NCBI RefSeq assembly: GCF_003963535.1
Contig: NZ_CP034539.1
Span: forward strand, 1,426,001-1,490,000
Length of the DNA stretch: 64,000 nt
From: Streptomyces cyaneochromogenes
GTDB taxonomy: Bacteria; Actinomycetota; Actinomycetes; Streptomycetales; Streptomycetaceae
Direction: 5' to 3'
Shown: positions 1 to 8,719 of the stretch, one piece after another
How positions within the stretch are numbered: position 1 is the stretch's first letter
Layout: every line of letters starts with the position of its first letter
Notes under the pieces: model-generated
What the model was told of the DNA's origin: nothing
What the model saw: only the letters and a program-made list of their open reading frames with translations
Databases searched by the model: none
Translations under genes and position numbers: made by a program

Positions 1-478
1 ACGGCTCCCACGGCCCGGTCGGCGACGGGGCCGACGTCATGAAGAAGCCCTCGTCGGGCGTGTTGAAGTACACCCAGTACCGCCCCGCGTGGAAGCGGAT
101 GGCCCCGGCCCACACACCCCGGCCGTAGCGGTTCATCCGGTCCCAGTTCAACTCCGGTCCGATACGGGTGACATCGCCGACCGAACCGCCGATCGGGCGC
201 CAGTTGACCAGGTCCTTCGAGTGCAGGACGGCCATGCCGGGCGAGTGCCCCATGGTGCTGGTGATGCCGTAGTAGTCGGAGCCGACCCGGATGCAGTCCC
301 AGTCACTGAGGTCGGCGGGGATGATCGGGTTGGCGTACGTGCCGTCACCCTGGTCACCCCACTTTGTGGCCGGAAACGAGTCTGCCGCCGCCGTGCTCGA
401 CGGGAGCAGGCCCGGGAGGAGGAGGGCGCCGGTACCGACCGCGGCGAGCCGGCCGAGTTGTCTTCTGGTGAGGTCCAC
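1..478 (-). CDS. Secreted glycoside hydrolase, GH43-like (3' part outside window)
   Basis: The N-terminal 159 residues are present and the gene runs off the left edge. It starts at a GTG (478) with an AAGGA box about 8 nt upstream. The N-terminus has a twin-arginine type signal (TRRQLGRLAAVG followed by a hydrophobic stretch and STAAA), so the protein is probably exported by Tat. The mature start, with GTYANPIIPADLSDWD, YYGITSTMGHSPGM and LHSKDLVNW, is typical of the first blades of a GH43 five-bladed propeller; the PADLSDWD aspartate would be the catalytic base. Family members cleave arabinan or xylan side chains. The substrate cannot be read from a fragment. It faces the same way as the GntR gene and may be controlled with the sugar locus beside it. 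Confidence 0.8.
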   Translation of the reverse strand, partial: MDLTRRQLGRLAAVGTGALLLPGLLPSSTAAADSFPATKWGDQGDGTYANPIIPADLSDWDCIRVGSDYYGITSTMGHSPGMAVLHSKDLVNWRPIGGSVGDVTRIGPELNWDRMNRYGRGVWAGAIRFHAGRYWVYFNTPDEGFFMTSAPSPTGPWEP

Positions 479-883
479 GATGCAGTCCTTGGCTGGAGGT
501 CATCACGTGCGGGAGCAGTGGGTGGACACCGCGCGGAGAACGCGGGAGGGAGAACGTGGAAGGGACACGGCCTTCGCGTCGTGCGCGCCGCGTCCCAGCG
601 GGCTGACGTCCCTCACCCGCGCTGTGCGGGGTGGCGGCATGACGAAGGCACACCCCCGGACGCCTGGGCAACGGGTCCTTTGGGACACGCGGCGACCGAG
701 GACGGAATGAGGACTGGTCGATATATCGAACAGCTACCGACTTGTCGAACCGATCGACGCCGAAAAGTTAGAGTCCCGGACTTACAGAAGTCAACGGATC
801 GTCCGCGTTTTTCCGAGACGCGCGACGGCCGGGACAGGGCGCGCACGGCGCGCCGACGGGCGGTGTCGGCCGAACAGACGGCG
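479..883. promoter_or_regulatory. Gene-free upstream region of the GH43 gene with two symmetric sites
   Basis: This 405-bp stretch has no credible gene. It should hold the promoter of the GH43-like gene. It contains a perfect 12-bp palindrome TCGATATATCGA at 718-729, and 15 bp further an inverted repeat GTCGA-n5-TCGAC at 744-758. Their AT-richness stands out in this DNA, so they are candidate operators for the neighbouring GntR regulator or another sugar regulator. This is inference from symmetry only. Confidence 0.35.
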
Positions 884-1681
884 TCAGCCGAACAGACGGC
901 GCTGGATCTCGCGCCGGTAGTCCTCCAGGGTCCGGTCGAGGTGTGCCGCGGTGGCCTGCGCCGCTTCCTCGGGGCGGCCGTCACGGATGGCCCGGTAGAT
1001 CGCCCCGTGCTCCTCGATGGCCGCCTCGGTGTTCTCCCCGAACGAGTCGTGGATACCGATGGCGCTGGACTGGCGCTGCAGGCGCCGCGCGTCCCGCACG
1101 GCGCTGACGAGGAACGTGTTGTGCGAGGCCACCGACACTGCCGTGTGGAAGTCCTCGTCCCCCTGGTTGAACACATCGATCTGGCCGTGAGCGAACCCGT
1201 GCCGGCACTGCTCCATGGCGACTTCGATGGTGCGCAGCTCCGAGGGGGTGGCGCGGGTGGCCGCCAGGCTGCTGGCGGCCATCTCCTGAACCCTGCGGAA
1301 CTCGAACAGCATCAGTACGTGGTCGATGTCGACGGGGCGGAAGAAGCCTCCCCACCGGCTGGTGATGAGCATGCCTTCGTCGTCCGCGACGAACAGACCC
1401 CGCCCCTTGTGCGCCCGTACCCGGCCCAGCGCCGAAAGGATCTTGATGGCTTCGCGCACCACCGCCCTGCTGGTGTCCAGTGTCCGGGCGAGGTCGATCT
1501 CCGTGGGCAGCCGGTCACCCGGCGTCAGTCGCTCCTCGGCGATGTACGCGAGGATCCGCTCCGCCACGATCTCGTACCCGGGACGGTAGTCACGCCGCAC
1601 GTCCGAGCCGACCACCCCCGCGGGCACGGCAGCAGGGACTTGAGCCGGCAAGGCCGCTTGGATCGCTGGCGTGTCGTCCAT
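884..1681 (-). CDS. GntR-family transcriptional regulator (FadR/FCD subfamily)
   Basis: A 265-aa regulator. Residues ~35-100 form the GntR winged helix-turn-helix (LTPGDRLPTEIDLARTL, TSRAVVREAIKIL, GRGLFV), followed by a helical FCD effector domain (~115-255) with EFRRVQEMAAS and FHTAVSVASHN. The FCD histidines and aspartate usually bind a metal and a small carboxylate or sugar acid. I chose the ATG at 1681 because GGGAGG lies 8 nt upstream; a GTG at 1687 is too close to that box. It is divergent from the sugar ABC transporter and metabolic genes, so it is the likely repressor of that block, with a sugar-acid intermediate as inducer. The effector is inferred. Confidence 0.9.
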   Translation of the reverse strand: MDDTPAIQAALPAQVPAAVPAGVVGSDVRRDYRPGYEIVAERILAYIAEERLTPGDRLPTEIDLARTLDTSRAVVREAIKILSALGRVRAHKGRGLFVADDEGMLITSRWGGFFRPVDIDHVLMLFEFRRVQEMAASSLAATRATPSELRTIEVAMEQCRHGFAHGQIDVFNQGDEDFHTAVSVASHNTFLVSAVRDARRLQRQSSAIGIHDSFGENTEAAIEEHGAIYRAIRDGRPEEAAQATAAHLDRTLEDYRREIQRRLFG

Positions 1682-2077
1682 CCGCACTGCCTCCCGAGTG
1701 ACTTCTGCTCACGCGACTGATCGCGGTGGAGCCGCATCATCGTAGCGCACAGAAGATATAAGTCGTACTCATTCTGACCAAGATCCATGGTGAGAGCCAT
1801 GACCATCCGAGTGAAGAAACAACCCTTATCGGGCATGGATAGCGCAACTGCTCGCCCCTCACCGGAAATTCAGCCAAGGAACGCTGCACGCACCCTTGAC
1901 GTACCACTCGATAAGGCGGCTAATTTCTTCCACGCCGGTCGCAGCACAGCCGCCTCTTCCGTTTCCGTCGAGTTTCCGGGCCGCCCAGCGTCGTCCCGGC
2001 TCGCGCCACTCGCCCACCCGCTCGAGCCGCCTGCCCCCCATCTGCTCGGGGCACCCGCACACCCAGTGGAGTGACTC
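1682..2077. promoter_or_regulatory. Divergent control region between the GntR gene and the sugar operon
   Basis: No gene is visible in this 396-bp stretch. A possible sigma-70-like promoter for the operon is TTGACG (1896-1901), a 19-bp spacer and TAATTT (1921-1926). A short inverted repeat ACCA-n7-TGGT (1777-1791) lies nearer the GntR gene and is a weak operator candidate. GGAG at 2068-2071 serves the ATG at 2078. The spacer is longer than the ideal 17 bp, so the promoter call is tentative. Confidence 0.3.
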
Positions 2078-3439
2078 ATGACCGTCAACCAGTCCTCGTC
2101 CAGCCCGAAGAGAGCCCTCGGCAGGAAGCGAGCGGCATCGCTGGCCGGGTGCGCGGTCACGGTGCTGCTGACCGTGACGGCCTGTGGCGGCGGCACCGCC
2201 GGTACGACCACCAAGGACGGGTTCGCCCAGGCGCCGCAGAAGGACGGGGCGTTGACCGTCTGGGTGGACGCGACCCGTGTGGAGGCCGCGAAGCTCTACC
2301 AGCAGCAACACCCGGACGTGAAGCTGGACATCGTCACCTACGACGGCAACGCCAACGGCTCGAACTACCTCCAGACCAAGGTCCAGTTGTTCAACCGCAC
2401 CGGCAAGGGGTGGCCGGACGTCGTGTTCAGCTCCCAGAACAACGAGGTGACCTGGGCCGTCGACGCGAAGTTCGCCGCTCCGCTGAACAAGGGCCTGATA
2501 CCCGAGTCGACCCTGGGGAAGTTCGCCAAGGGCGCCAACGACGTCTGCACGGTGGACGGGACCCTGTACTGCCTGCGCAACGACCTCTCCCAGACGGTGC
2601 TCTGGTACAACGCGCCGCTGCTGAAGAAGTTCGGTTACACGGTCCCGACGACCTGGGAGGACTACCAGGCGCTCGGCGAGAAGGTCGCCAAGGAGCACCC
2701 CGGCTACCTCGTGGGCGACGCGGGTGACTCCTTCACCCCCGAGATCTACCTGTGGGCGAGCAAGTGCGGCGCCAACGACATCACCGGCCCCAAGTCCGTG
2801 TCGGTGAACACCACCAGCGAGGCCTGCACCAAGATGGCCAAGCTCATGGACGTACTGATCAAGAACAAGTCCATGTCCATCAGCGGCGTCTTCAGCACCG
2901 ACTTCGGCAAGAACCTCGCCGACAAGGTCCTGCTCATGCCCGGCCCGGCCTGGTACGGCGGCGCGGTGTTCAGGGACACCTTCAAGACCCCGGCCAAGCA
3001 GATCGGCGCGGCGCCCATGCCGCAGTGGCAGGGCGAGACCTCGCCGTCCACCGGCAACGTCGGCGGCGGCACCTGGCTGCTGTCCCAGCACTCCACGCAC
3101 ATCAAGGCCGCCACCGACTTCCTGAAGTGGGTCACCACCGACAACGCCTACCAGGGCGAGAAGGCGCCGGGCTTCCCCGCCTACGCGCCGGCGGCCGAGG
3201 CCTGGCTGAAGGGACAGGACGCGGCCGGCTACTTCGCCACCGACCTGAGCGCCCTCAAGGACGCCTCCTCGCAGGTCTGGAAGGGCTGGGGGTCGGGCCA
3301 GTTCAGCCAGGAGGCGATCTGGGCCGCCACCGTCAAGCCCGGCCTGACCCAGGGCAAGACCATCGAATCGCTGCTGCCGGCCTGGCAGGACTCCATCGTC
3401 AAGTACGCCCAGTCCAACGGATACAAGGTCTCCCAGTGA
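2078..3439 (+). CDS. Sugar ABC transporter substrate-binding lipoprotein
   Basis: A 453-aa extracellular solute-binding protein of the family-1 (MalE-like) type. It has a lipoprotein signal peptide with lipobox LTVTAC and acylated Cys36, so it is anchored to the outer face of the membrane. The body carries the usual features: WVDATRVEAAKLYQQ, GWPDVVFSS, a LWYNAPLLKKFGY hinge and NVGGGTWLLSQHS. It opens an operon with two permeases and the downstream catabolic enzymes, overlapping the first permease by 4 nt. No ATPase is encoded here; Streptomyces sugar importers of this class usually share the MsiK ATPase. From context the ligand is probably a 6-deoxyhexose such as L-fucose or an oligosaccharide containing it. 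Confidence 0.9.
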   Translation: MTVNQSSSSPKRALGRKRAASLAGCAVTVLLTVTACGGGTAGTTTKDGFAQAPQKDGALTVWVDATRVEAAKLYQQQHPDVKLDIVTYDGNANGSNYLQTKVQLFNRTGKGWPDVVFSSQNNEVTWAVDAKFAAPLNKGLIPESTLGKFAKGANDVCTVDGTLYCLRNDLSQTVLWYNAPLLKKFGYTVPTTWEDYQALGEKVAKEHPGYLVGDAGDSFTPEIYLWASKCGANDITGPKSVSVNTTSEACTKMAKLMDVLIKNKSMSISGVFSTDFGKNLADKVLLMPGPAWYGGAVFRDTFKTPAKQIGAAPMPQWQGETSPSTGNVGGGTWLLSQHSTHIKAATDFLKWVTTDNAYQGEKAPGFPAYAPAAEAWLKGQDAAGYFATDLSALKDASSQVWKGWGSGQFSQEAIWAATVKPGLTQGKTIESLLPAWQDSIVKYAQSNGYKVSQ

Positions 3440-4350
3440 CCCTCACCCACTCCCAGGCCGGCTCTGCCAACCGGCGCCCTCGCGGCGCCGCCCGGCAGAG
3501 CCGGGCCGGCATGGCCTTCGTCGCCGCCTACGTCGTCCTGCTGATCGCCTTCGGTGTCCTTCCGACCGGCTACGCCATCTACTTCGCCTTCACCGACGCC
3601 GGGGGCACCTTCACCGGCTTCTCCAACTTCGTCACCACGGCGCAGGACTTCCGCTTCCTGGACGCGGTGGGCCATGTCGCCGTCTACCTCGTCTTCTGGC
3701 TGCTGTCCCTGGTGGTGTTCGTGGTGGCCCTGGCGCTGCTGCTGCACCGCCTGTCCTCGGGTTCCACCAGCAGGACGCTGCGTTTCTTCTACTACATCCC
3801 GGGAGCGCTCGCCGGCGCGGCGAGTGTGCTGGTGTGGCTGTTCATGCTCGACCCGACGGTCAGCCCGGCCAGTTCACTGCTCGAAGCACTGGGCTTCCAC
3901 ACCTTCGGCGAGGTGATCGCGCCCGGCAACCTGCCGGTGCTGTTCACGATCATCGCGTTCTGGACCGGTGCGGGCGGCTGGATCGTCGTCATGTACGGCG
4001 CACTCAACAACATCCCCACGGACATCATGGAAGCCGCCCGTATCGACGGCGCGAACGCCTGGCAGACCGCCTGGCACGTGCAGATCCCGATGCTCCGCAA
4101 GTGGATCGTCTACATGGTGATCCTGGCGTTCGCGGGCGGCGCCCAGCTCTTCGTCGAGCCGCAGCTGCTCTCCCTGGCCAGCGTGGGCACGGCCGGACGC
4201 GACTACTCGCTCAACCAGCTGACGTTCGACTTCGCCTTCCAGATGAACAACATCAACGGCGCCGCCGCGGTCTCGGTGGAACTCCTGGTCGTCAGTGTGT
4301 CGGCCGCCGCCCTCTTCGTCGCACGGTCAGGGTTCTTCGATGCCGACTAA
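3436..4350 (+). CDS. Sugar ABC transporter permease (MalF-like)
   Basis: Inner-membrane permease of 304 aa with about six membrane segments, starting at a GTG that overlaps the stop of the binding protein (GTGA), so translation is probably coupled. The EAA loop that docks the ATPase is clear: DIMEAARIDGANAWQTAWHVQIP, about residues 195-217. An N-terminal basic stretch precedes the first membrane helix (AGMAFVAAYVVLLIAFGVLP). With the next gene it forms the heterodimeric channel of a carbohydrate uptake (CUT1-type) importer. Substrate identity is inferred from the operon only. Confidence 0.9.
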   Translation: MTLTHSQAGSANRRPRGAARQSRAGMAFVAAYVVLLIAFGVLPTGYAIYFAFTDAGGTFTGFSNFVTTAQDFRFLDAVGHVAVYLVFWLLSLVVFVVALALLLHRLSSGSTSRTLRFFYYIPGALAGAASVLVWLFMLDPTVSPASSLLEALGFHTFGEVIAPGNLPVLFTIIAFWTGAGGWIVVMYGALNNIPTDIMEAARIDGANAWQTAWHVQIPMLRKWIVYMVILAFAGGAQLFVEPQLLSLASVGTAGRDYSLNQLTFDFAFQMNNINGAAAVSVELLVVSVSAAALFVARSGFFDAD

Positions 4351-5320
4351 AACCCCTGGTGGTCGAGTCGCCACCACAGCGAGCCGGGAGCGGGAAGCGC
4401 CCCGCATGAGCCGATCTCACCATCACCACGACCAGCCGCCGCACCGCCGCAGGCCCGTAGGGCACATGGCGTCCCGGCTGCTCACCGGATCCGTACTGGC
4501 CGCGTTCCTCGCCTTCTTCGTACTGCCAGTGCTGTGGCTCGTCCTCGCGGCGACCAAGACCGACCAGCAGCTCGTCCACGACAACCCGCTCTCCTTCGGC
4601 TCGTGGCACGCCTTCCAGGCCAACTGGGACGCGCTCACCGCCTTCCAGGACAACGCCGTCATGGAGTGGCTGGGCAACTCCGCCCTCTACGCGGTGATCT
4701 CACTGGTCATCACACTCGTCGTCGCCATTCCCGCGGGATACGCCCTGGCCATGACCGAGTTCCGCGGCCGGCACAGCCTGCTGATCGCGACCCTGGTCGT
4801 GATGCTCATGCCGAACGCCACCCTGGTGGTCCCGCTGTTCCTGGAGATCAACGCGGTGCATCTGATCGGCACCATGTGGTCGATCATCCTGCCGTACTCG
4901 TTCTACCCCTTCGGCGTGTACCTGACGTACATCTACTTCACCACCGCCGTACCCAAGGACCTGCTGGCCGCGGCACGTATGGACGGCTGCTCCGAACTGC
5001 GCGTCTTCTGGCACATCGCGCTTCCGCTGGCGACGCCGGTCATCGCACTCGTGGGCTTCTTCAGCTTCGTCGCCAACTGGACCAACTACTTCCTGCCCTA
5101 CGTCATGCTCCCCGAGAGCAGCCAGATGCCCATCCAGGTGGGCGTCGGCACCCTGCTCAGCAACGTTCCGTCCTTCAACCCGGCCGTCGGCACCCTCGCG
5201 ATCGAACGGCCGCAGCTGGCCCTGGCGACGCTCGTGGCCATCACACCGGTGCTGATCGTCTTCCTCTTCGCCCAGCGCTTCCTGGTCAGCGGGATGCTCG
5301 CCGGCGCCACCAAGGAATAG
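4340..5320 (+). CDS. Sugar ABC transporter permease (MalG-like)
   Basis: Second permease of the importer, 326 aa from the ATG at 4340, which overlaps the stop of the first permease by 11 nt. A second ATG at 4406 (MSRSHHHHDQ) is a possible alternative. The histidine-rich N-terminus is cytoplasmic, then about six membrane helices follow. The EAA loop reads LLAAARMDGCSELRVFWHIALP. The C-terminus QRFLVSGMLAGATKE matches the MalG-type end that contacts the ATPase. Confidence 0.9.
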   Translation: MPTKTPGGRVATTASREREAPRMSRSHHHHDQPPHRRRPVGHMASRLLTGSVLAAFLAFFVLPVLWLVLAATKTDQQLVHDNPLSFGSWHAFQANWDALTAFQDNAVMEWLGNSALYAVISLVITLVVAIPAGYALAMTEFRGRHSLLIATLVVMLMPNATLVVPLFLEINAVHLIGTMWSIILPYSFYPFGVYLTYIYFTTAVPKDLLAAARMDGCSELRVFWHIALPLATPVIALVGFFSFVANWTNYFLPYVMLPESSQMPIQVGVGTLLSNVPSFNPAVGTLAIERPQLALATLVAITPVLIVFLFAQRFLVSGMLAGATKE

Positions 5321-5400
5321 GCGCCAAGGAATAGCGGCTCGTCCCGGCCGTCGTCCCCGGCGTGCGCCGTCCCGCCACCCACCCCGAACGGAGATCCCCC

Positions 5401-7413
5401 ATGCCCTACAGCTCCGCCGACCCCTCTTCGGCCGAGGCCACCCCCTGCGACCAGCCGGCCCCGCCACCCGAGATCGAGGCGGGGGTGCCGCTGCTCGAAC
5501 CACCCGGTTGGGCCGTGGCCCAGAGGTCCCTGTTCGACCTCCTCGACCACGCCTGGCGGCGCTTCGCCCGCGACTTCACCGGCCCGGACGGACGGCTGAA
5601 CTACACCGGGGCGCTGACCACCCGCGACGGCGTGGACGACTTCTACGAGGTGTTCTTCAACTGGCCCCAGCTCTACCTCCTCGGCGGCGCCGACGACCTG
5701 CTGCCCGCCAGCGAGAAGCACTGGGAGGGCGTGACCAAGCAGCTCACCGAACTGGACATGCTGCGCGTCGAGTTCGAGCGCGGTTACGACTGGTTCCACC
5801 AGGGAGAGAGCCTGCTCCTGCTCTACTTCCTGTGCATGGCCGCCCCCGACCGCTGGCATGAGCGCGCCCTGCGCTTCGCCGAGTTGTACGTCGACCCGGC
5901 CCACGGCAACTACGACCCCCAGCACCGCATCATCACCCGCCCGCACAACGGCAGCGACCCCGACCGCACGGGCCTGTTCGACGGCGACGTCTACCCCTGG
6001 CTCCAGAAGGAGGCCGACACCTACGGGTACCCGCTCGAGTGGATCCCCGAGGCGCAGGGCGGCCCGTTCCCGCTCTCCTCCGACCCGCGTCTCGGGGCGC
6101 AGATGCGCGACCGGATGGGCGTCGGCGACACCGCGATGAACCTCGCCGCGGCCGGTCTGGTCCTCAACGCCTGGATCCTGACCGGCGACGAGCGCTACCG
6201 CGACTGGATCGTCGAGTACGTCGGCGCGTGGCGGGAGCGCACCGAGGCGAACGACGGTGTCATCCCCGACAACGTCAGCCCGGACGGAGTCGTCGGCGGC
6301 CTCCTCGAAGGCCGCTGGTACGGCGGCCACTACGGCTGGTCCTGGCCCCACGGCTGGCACAGCATCGGAACCGCGGCCTGCGTGGCGGCGCTCGCGGCGG
6401 CGACGGTCACCGGGGACGACGACTTCCTGTCCATGGTCCGCACCACGCTCGACTCGCTCATCGCCCGCGGCAAGGTGATGCCCCACACCGAGGCGGACTC
6501 CAGCCTGCCCGCCAAGTGGGCGGTCGAACTCGGCCCGGACGCCGACATCCCCACGCTCCACGTGCCATTCCGGCACAACGACACCGGCTGGTTCGACTAC
6601 AACCCGATCACCCCGCCCGTACCGGTGGCCCTGTGGCACCACTCGGCCTCGGACGCCGACCGCAAGCGGCTGGAGAACCTGCGCGAGGCCGAGGCGATCG
6701 ACTGGCGCACCCTGCGGCCGTTCCGCTCCAAGGAGGAATCCGGCCACGAGAAGGCATGGTTCGCCTTCCTCGCCGGCGACGACCCCGGCTACCCCGAGCG
6801 CATCCTCGCCACCGCCCAGGCCCAGATCCGCCACCGCCTGCGCCGCATCGACCGCCACCGCGACCTGGACGTGCCCGAGGCCGACATCCACGTCTGGCAG
6901 CAGTCCAACCCCGTGGTCACCGAAGCCCTCGTCCAGCTGACCTGGGGCGGCTCCCAGGTGCTCTACAACGGCGGCCTGCAGCAGGCCCGGCTGCGCTACC
7001 ACGACGCCGAGGCACGCCGCGCCGGCCTCCCCCAGGACGTGGCCGCGCTGGTCACCTCCATCGACCCCGAAGCGACCACCGTCGAACTGGTCAACCTCGC
7101 CCCCGAGACCGACCGCACGGTGATTGTCCAGGCCGGCGCCTTCGCCGAGCACACCATCACGGCCGTCCGGTACACCACCTGCCGGGACGACGGCTGGATC
7201 GGCGACATGTACGACTACGGCCACACCGAGCCCGTCGTCACCGAGGAAGAACTGTCCTGCGACAGCCCCTTCCTGACCGTCCGGCTGCCCGCGTCCACCC
7301 GGATCAAGCTCGTCCTGCGACTGGACCTGCGCGCCAACACCCCCAACTACCGCACCCCGTTCGACACCGACGCGGGCGAGCGAGCCCCCGGTACGGAAGA
7401 GAGCACGGCGTGA
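5401..7413 (+). CDS. Unrecognised 670-aa cytosolic protein of the sugar operon
   Basis: I do not recognise this family with confidence. ATG at 5401 has a GGAG box about 8 nt upstream. There is no signal peptide or membrane segment. From ~125 to ~500 the chain shows spaced amphipathic helices and aromatic/acidic clusters (GYDWFHQGESLLLLYF ~128, MGVGDTAMNLAAAGLVLNAW ~238, WYGGHYGWSWPHGWHS ~305), resembling an (alpha/alpha) toroid of glycan-active enzymes. From ~550 to 665 it looks beta-rich, like the C-terminal sandwich of such enzymes. It overlaps the mutarotase gene by 4 nt (GTGA). A hydrolase or lyase acting on an imported oligosaccharide is plausible, but this is inference. Confidence 0.55.
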   Translation: MPYSSADPSSAEATPCDQPAPPPEIEAGVPLLEPPGWAVAQRSLFDLLDHAWRRFARDFTGPDGRLNYTGALTTRDGVDDFYEVFFNWPQLYLLGGADDLLPASEKHWEGVTKQLTELDMLRVEFERGYDWFHQGESLLLLYFLCMAAPDRWHERALRFAELYVDPAHGNYDPQHRIITRPHNGSDPDRTGLFDGDVYPWLQKEADTYGYPLEWIPEAQGGPFPLSSDPRLGAQMRDRMGVGDTAMNLAAAGLVLNAWILTGDERYRDWIVEYVGAWRERTEANDGVIPDNVSPDGVVGGLLEGRWYGGHYGWSWPHGWHSIGTAACVAALAAATVTGDDDFLSMVRTTLDSLIARGKVMPHTEADSSLPAKWAVELGPDADIPTLHVPFRHNDTGWFDYNPITPPVPVALWHHSASDADRKRLENLREAEAIDWRTLRPFRSKEESGHEKAWFAFLAGDDPGYPERILATAQAQIRHRLRRIDRHRDLDVPEADIHVWQQSNPVVTEALVQLTWGGSQVLYNGGLQQARLRYHDAEARRAGLPQDVAALVTSIDPEATTVELVNLAPETDRTVIVQAGAFAEHTITAVRYTTCRDDGWIGDMYDYGHTEPVVTEEELSCDSPFLTVRLPASTRIKLVLRLDLRANTPNYRTPFDTDAGERAPGTEESTA

Positions 7414-7757
7414 AGCGCATCGCCCAGACCATCAGGCTCCGGCCCGAGCACCGGGAGAGGTACCTCGAACTGCACTCCGCCGTCTGGCCCGGGGTGGAGG
7501 CGGCCCTGCACCGGGCGAACATCCGCAACTTCGGCATCTTCCTCCACGGTGACGTGCTGTTCGGCTACCTCGAGTACCACGGCGACGACTTCGAGGCCGA
7601 CATGGCTGTCCTCGAAGCCGACCCCGAGACGCAGGAGTGGTGGAAACTCACCGACCCCTGCCAGGAGCCCTGGCCCGACCGGGGCGACTCCCGCCAGTGG
7701 ACGGAACTGACCGAGATCTGGCACCTCGGCCCGCCCGGCGAGGACGCCACCGTCTGA
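7410..7757 (+). CDS. L-rhamnose/L-fucose mutarotase family protein (DUF718, RhaM-like)
   Basis: Small 115-aa ferredoxin-like protein. The family interconverts the anomers of 6-deoxyhexoses so that the next enzyme gets its preferred form. Visible signatures are RIAQTIRLRPEHRERYLELHSAVWPGV, NIRNFGIFLHGDVLFGYLEY and the C-terminal PWPDRGDSRQWTELTEIWHL; the early His and Tyr residues are those expected at the active site. The GTG start overlaps the previous stop. In an operon with a sugar lactonase and a sugar dehydrogenase it would supply the pyranose anomer to the dehydrogenase. Rhamnose and fucose mutarotases of this family cannot be told apart by eye. Confidence 0.85.
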   Translation: MKRIAQTIRLRPEHRERYLELHSAVWPGVEAALHRANIRNFGIFLHGDVLFGYLEYHGDDFEADMAVLEADPETQEWWKLTDPCQEPWPDRGDSRQWTELTEIWHLGPPGEDATV

Positions 7758-7795
7758 CACGGACCGCGCCGGACCGACCCGACTTGGAACCCGCC

Positions 7796-8680
7796 ATGAC
7801 CTCCGCCCCCGCCCCCGTTCTCATCGACGCGCACCACCATCTGTGGGACCTCGACCAGCGTCCGCAGCCCTGGCTCGACGACCCCGGCCTGACGTCGATC
7901 CGCCGCACCTTCACCCCCGACGACCTGCGTTCCACCGCGACCCGCTCCGTCGCGGGCCGTCACCTCCACGGCACGGTGGCCGTGCAGTGCGTGCCGGAGG
8001 TGCCCGAGACGGAGGACCTGCTCGCCCTCGCGGAGCGGGAGCCGCTGATCGAGGCGGTGGTCGGCTGGGCGGACCTCACCTCGCCGGCGATCGGCGACAC
8101 GCTCGACCGACTGCTCGCCGGACCGGGCGGCCGCTATCTGCGTTCCCTGCGCCACCTCGTCCAGGGCGAGACGGACCAGGCCTGGCTGCAACGCCCCGAT
8201 GTCGAACGAGGGTTGGCGGCGGCGAGGGACCGCGGGCTCTCCTACGACGTCTTGGTCCGCAGCCACCAGCTCGACCAGGCGATCCGGCTGGCCGTACGCT
8301 TCCCCGACCTGCCCCAGGTGCTGAACCACGCGGGCAAGCCGGACATCGCCGGGCGCCAACTCGCCGAATGGCGAGAGCAGGTGCGACGGCTGGCCGCGCA
8401 CGAGCACGTGGTCTGCAAGCTGTCGGGCCTCATCACCGAGGCCGACCACGGCAGTTGGACCACCTCCGACATCCGCCCGGTCTGGGACGTGCTGCTCACG
8501 TCCTTCGGCCCGGACCGGCTGATGTTCGGCTCCGACTGGCCGGTCGCCAACCTCGCGGGCGGCTGGAACCGCTGGGCCGCCACCGTGGACGAACTGCTCA
8601 CCGACTGCGCGGAGAGCGAGATCCACGCGCTCCTCGCCGGCACCGCGACCGCCTTCTACCGCCTCCCCGCCCGCGGCTGA
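7796..8680 (+). CDS. Amidohydrolase-family sugar lactonase (L-fucono-1,5-lactonase-like, COG3618)
   Basis: 294-aa TIM-barrel amidohydrolase. The N-terminal metal motif IDAHHHLWDL, the mid-chain HLVQGETDQAWL, the LNHAGKPDI strand and the C-terminal LMFGSDWPVANL are those of the COG3618 group, whose characterised members hydrolyse L-fucono-1,5-lactone and related sugar lactones. The start at 7796 has no strong box and follows the mutarotase stop by 38 nt, consistent with the same transcript. It would convert the lactone made by the operon dehydrogenase to the free sugar acid in the cytoplasm. Exact substrate (fuconolactone or rhamnonolactone) is inferred. Confidence 0.8.
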   Translation: MTSAPAPVLIDAHHHLWDLDQRPQPWLDDPGLTSIRRTFTPDDLRSTATRSVAGRHLHGTVAVQCVPEVPETEDLLALAEREPLIEAVVGWADLTSPAIGDTLDRLLAGPGGRYLRSLRHLVQGETDQAWLQRPDVERGLAAARDRGLSYDVLVRSHQLDQAIRLAVRFPDLPQVLNHAGKPDIAGRQLAEWREQVRRLAAHEHVVCKLSGLITEADHGSWTTSDIRPVWDVLLTSFGPDRLMFGSDWPVANLAGGWNRWAATVDELLTDCAESEIHALLAGTATAFYRLPARG

Positions 8681-8719
8681 CGTACGGCGCTCGTGCCGAG
8701 AGGACTTTGGAGAAAACTG

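Noticed and set aside
89..1720. 543-codon open frame on the plus strand
   Set aside because: It covers the antisense of the GH43-like and GntR genes and the gap between them; no domain and no ribosome binding site.
1777..1791. ACCA-n7-TGGT as the definite GntR operator
   Set aside because: Arms of four bases are too short to exclude chance; kept only as a weak candidate in the control region entry.
2752..3435. N-terminal extension of the first sugar permease
   Set aside because: The upstream part overlaps the binding-protein gene in another frame. The GTG at 3436 gives a normal permease length with stop/start overlap.
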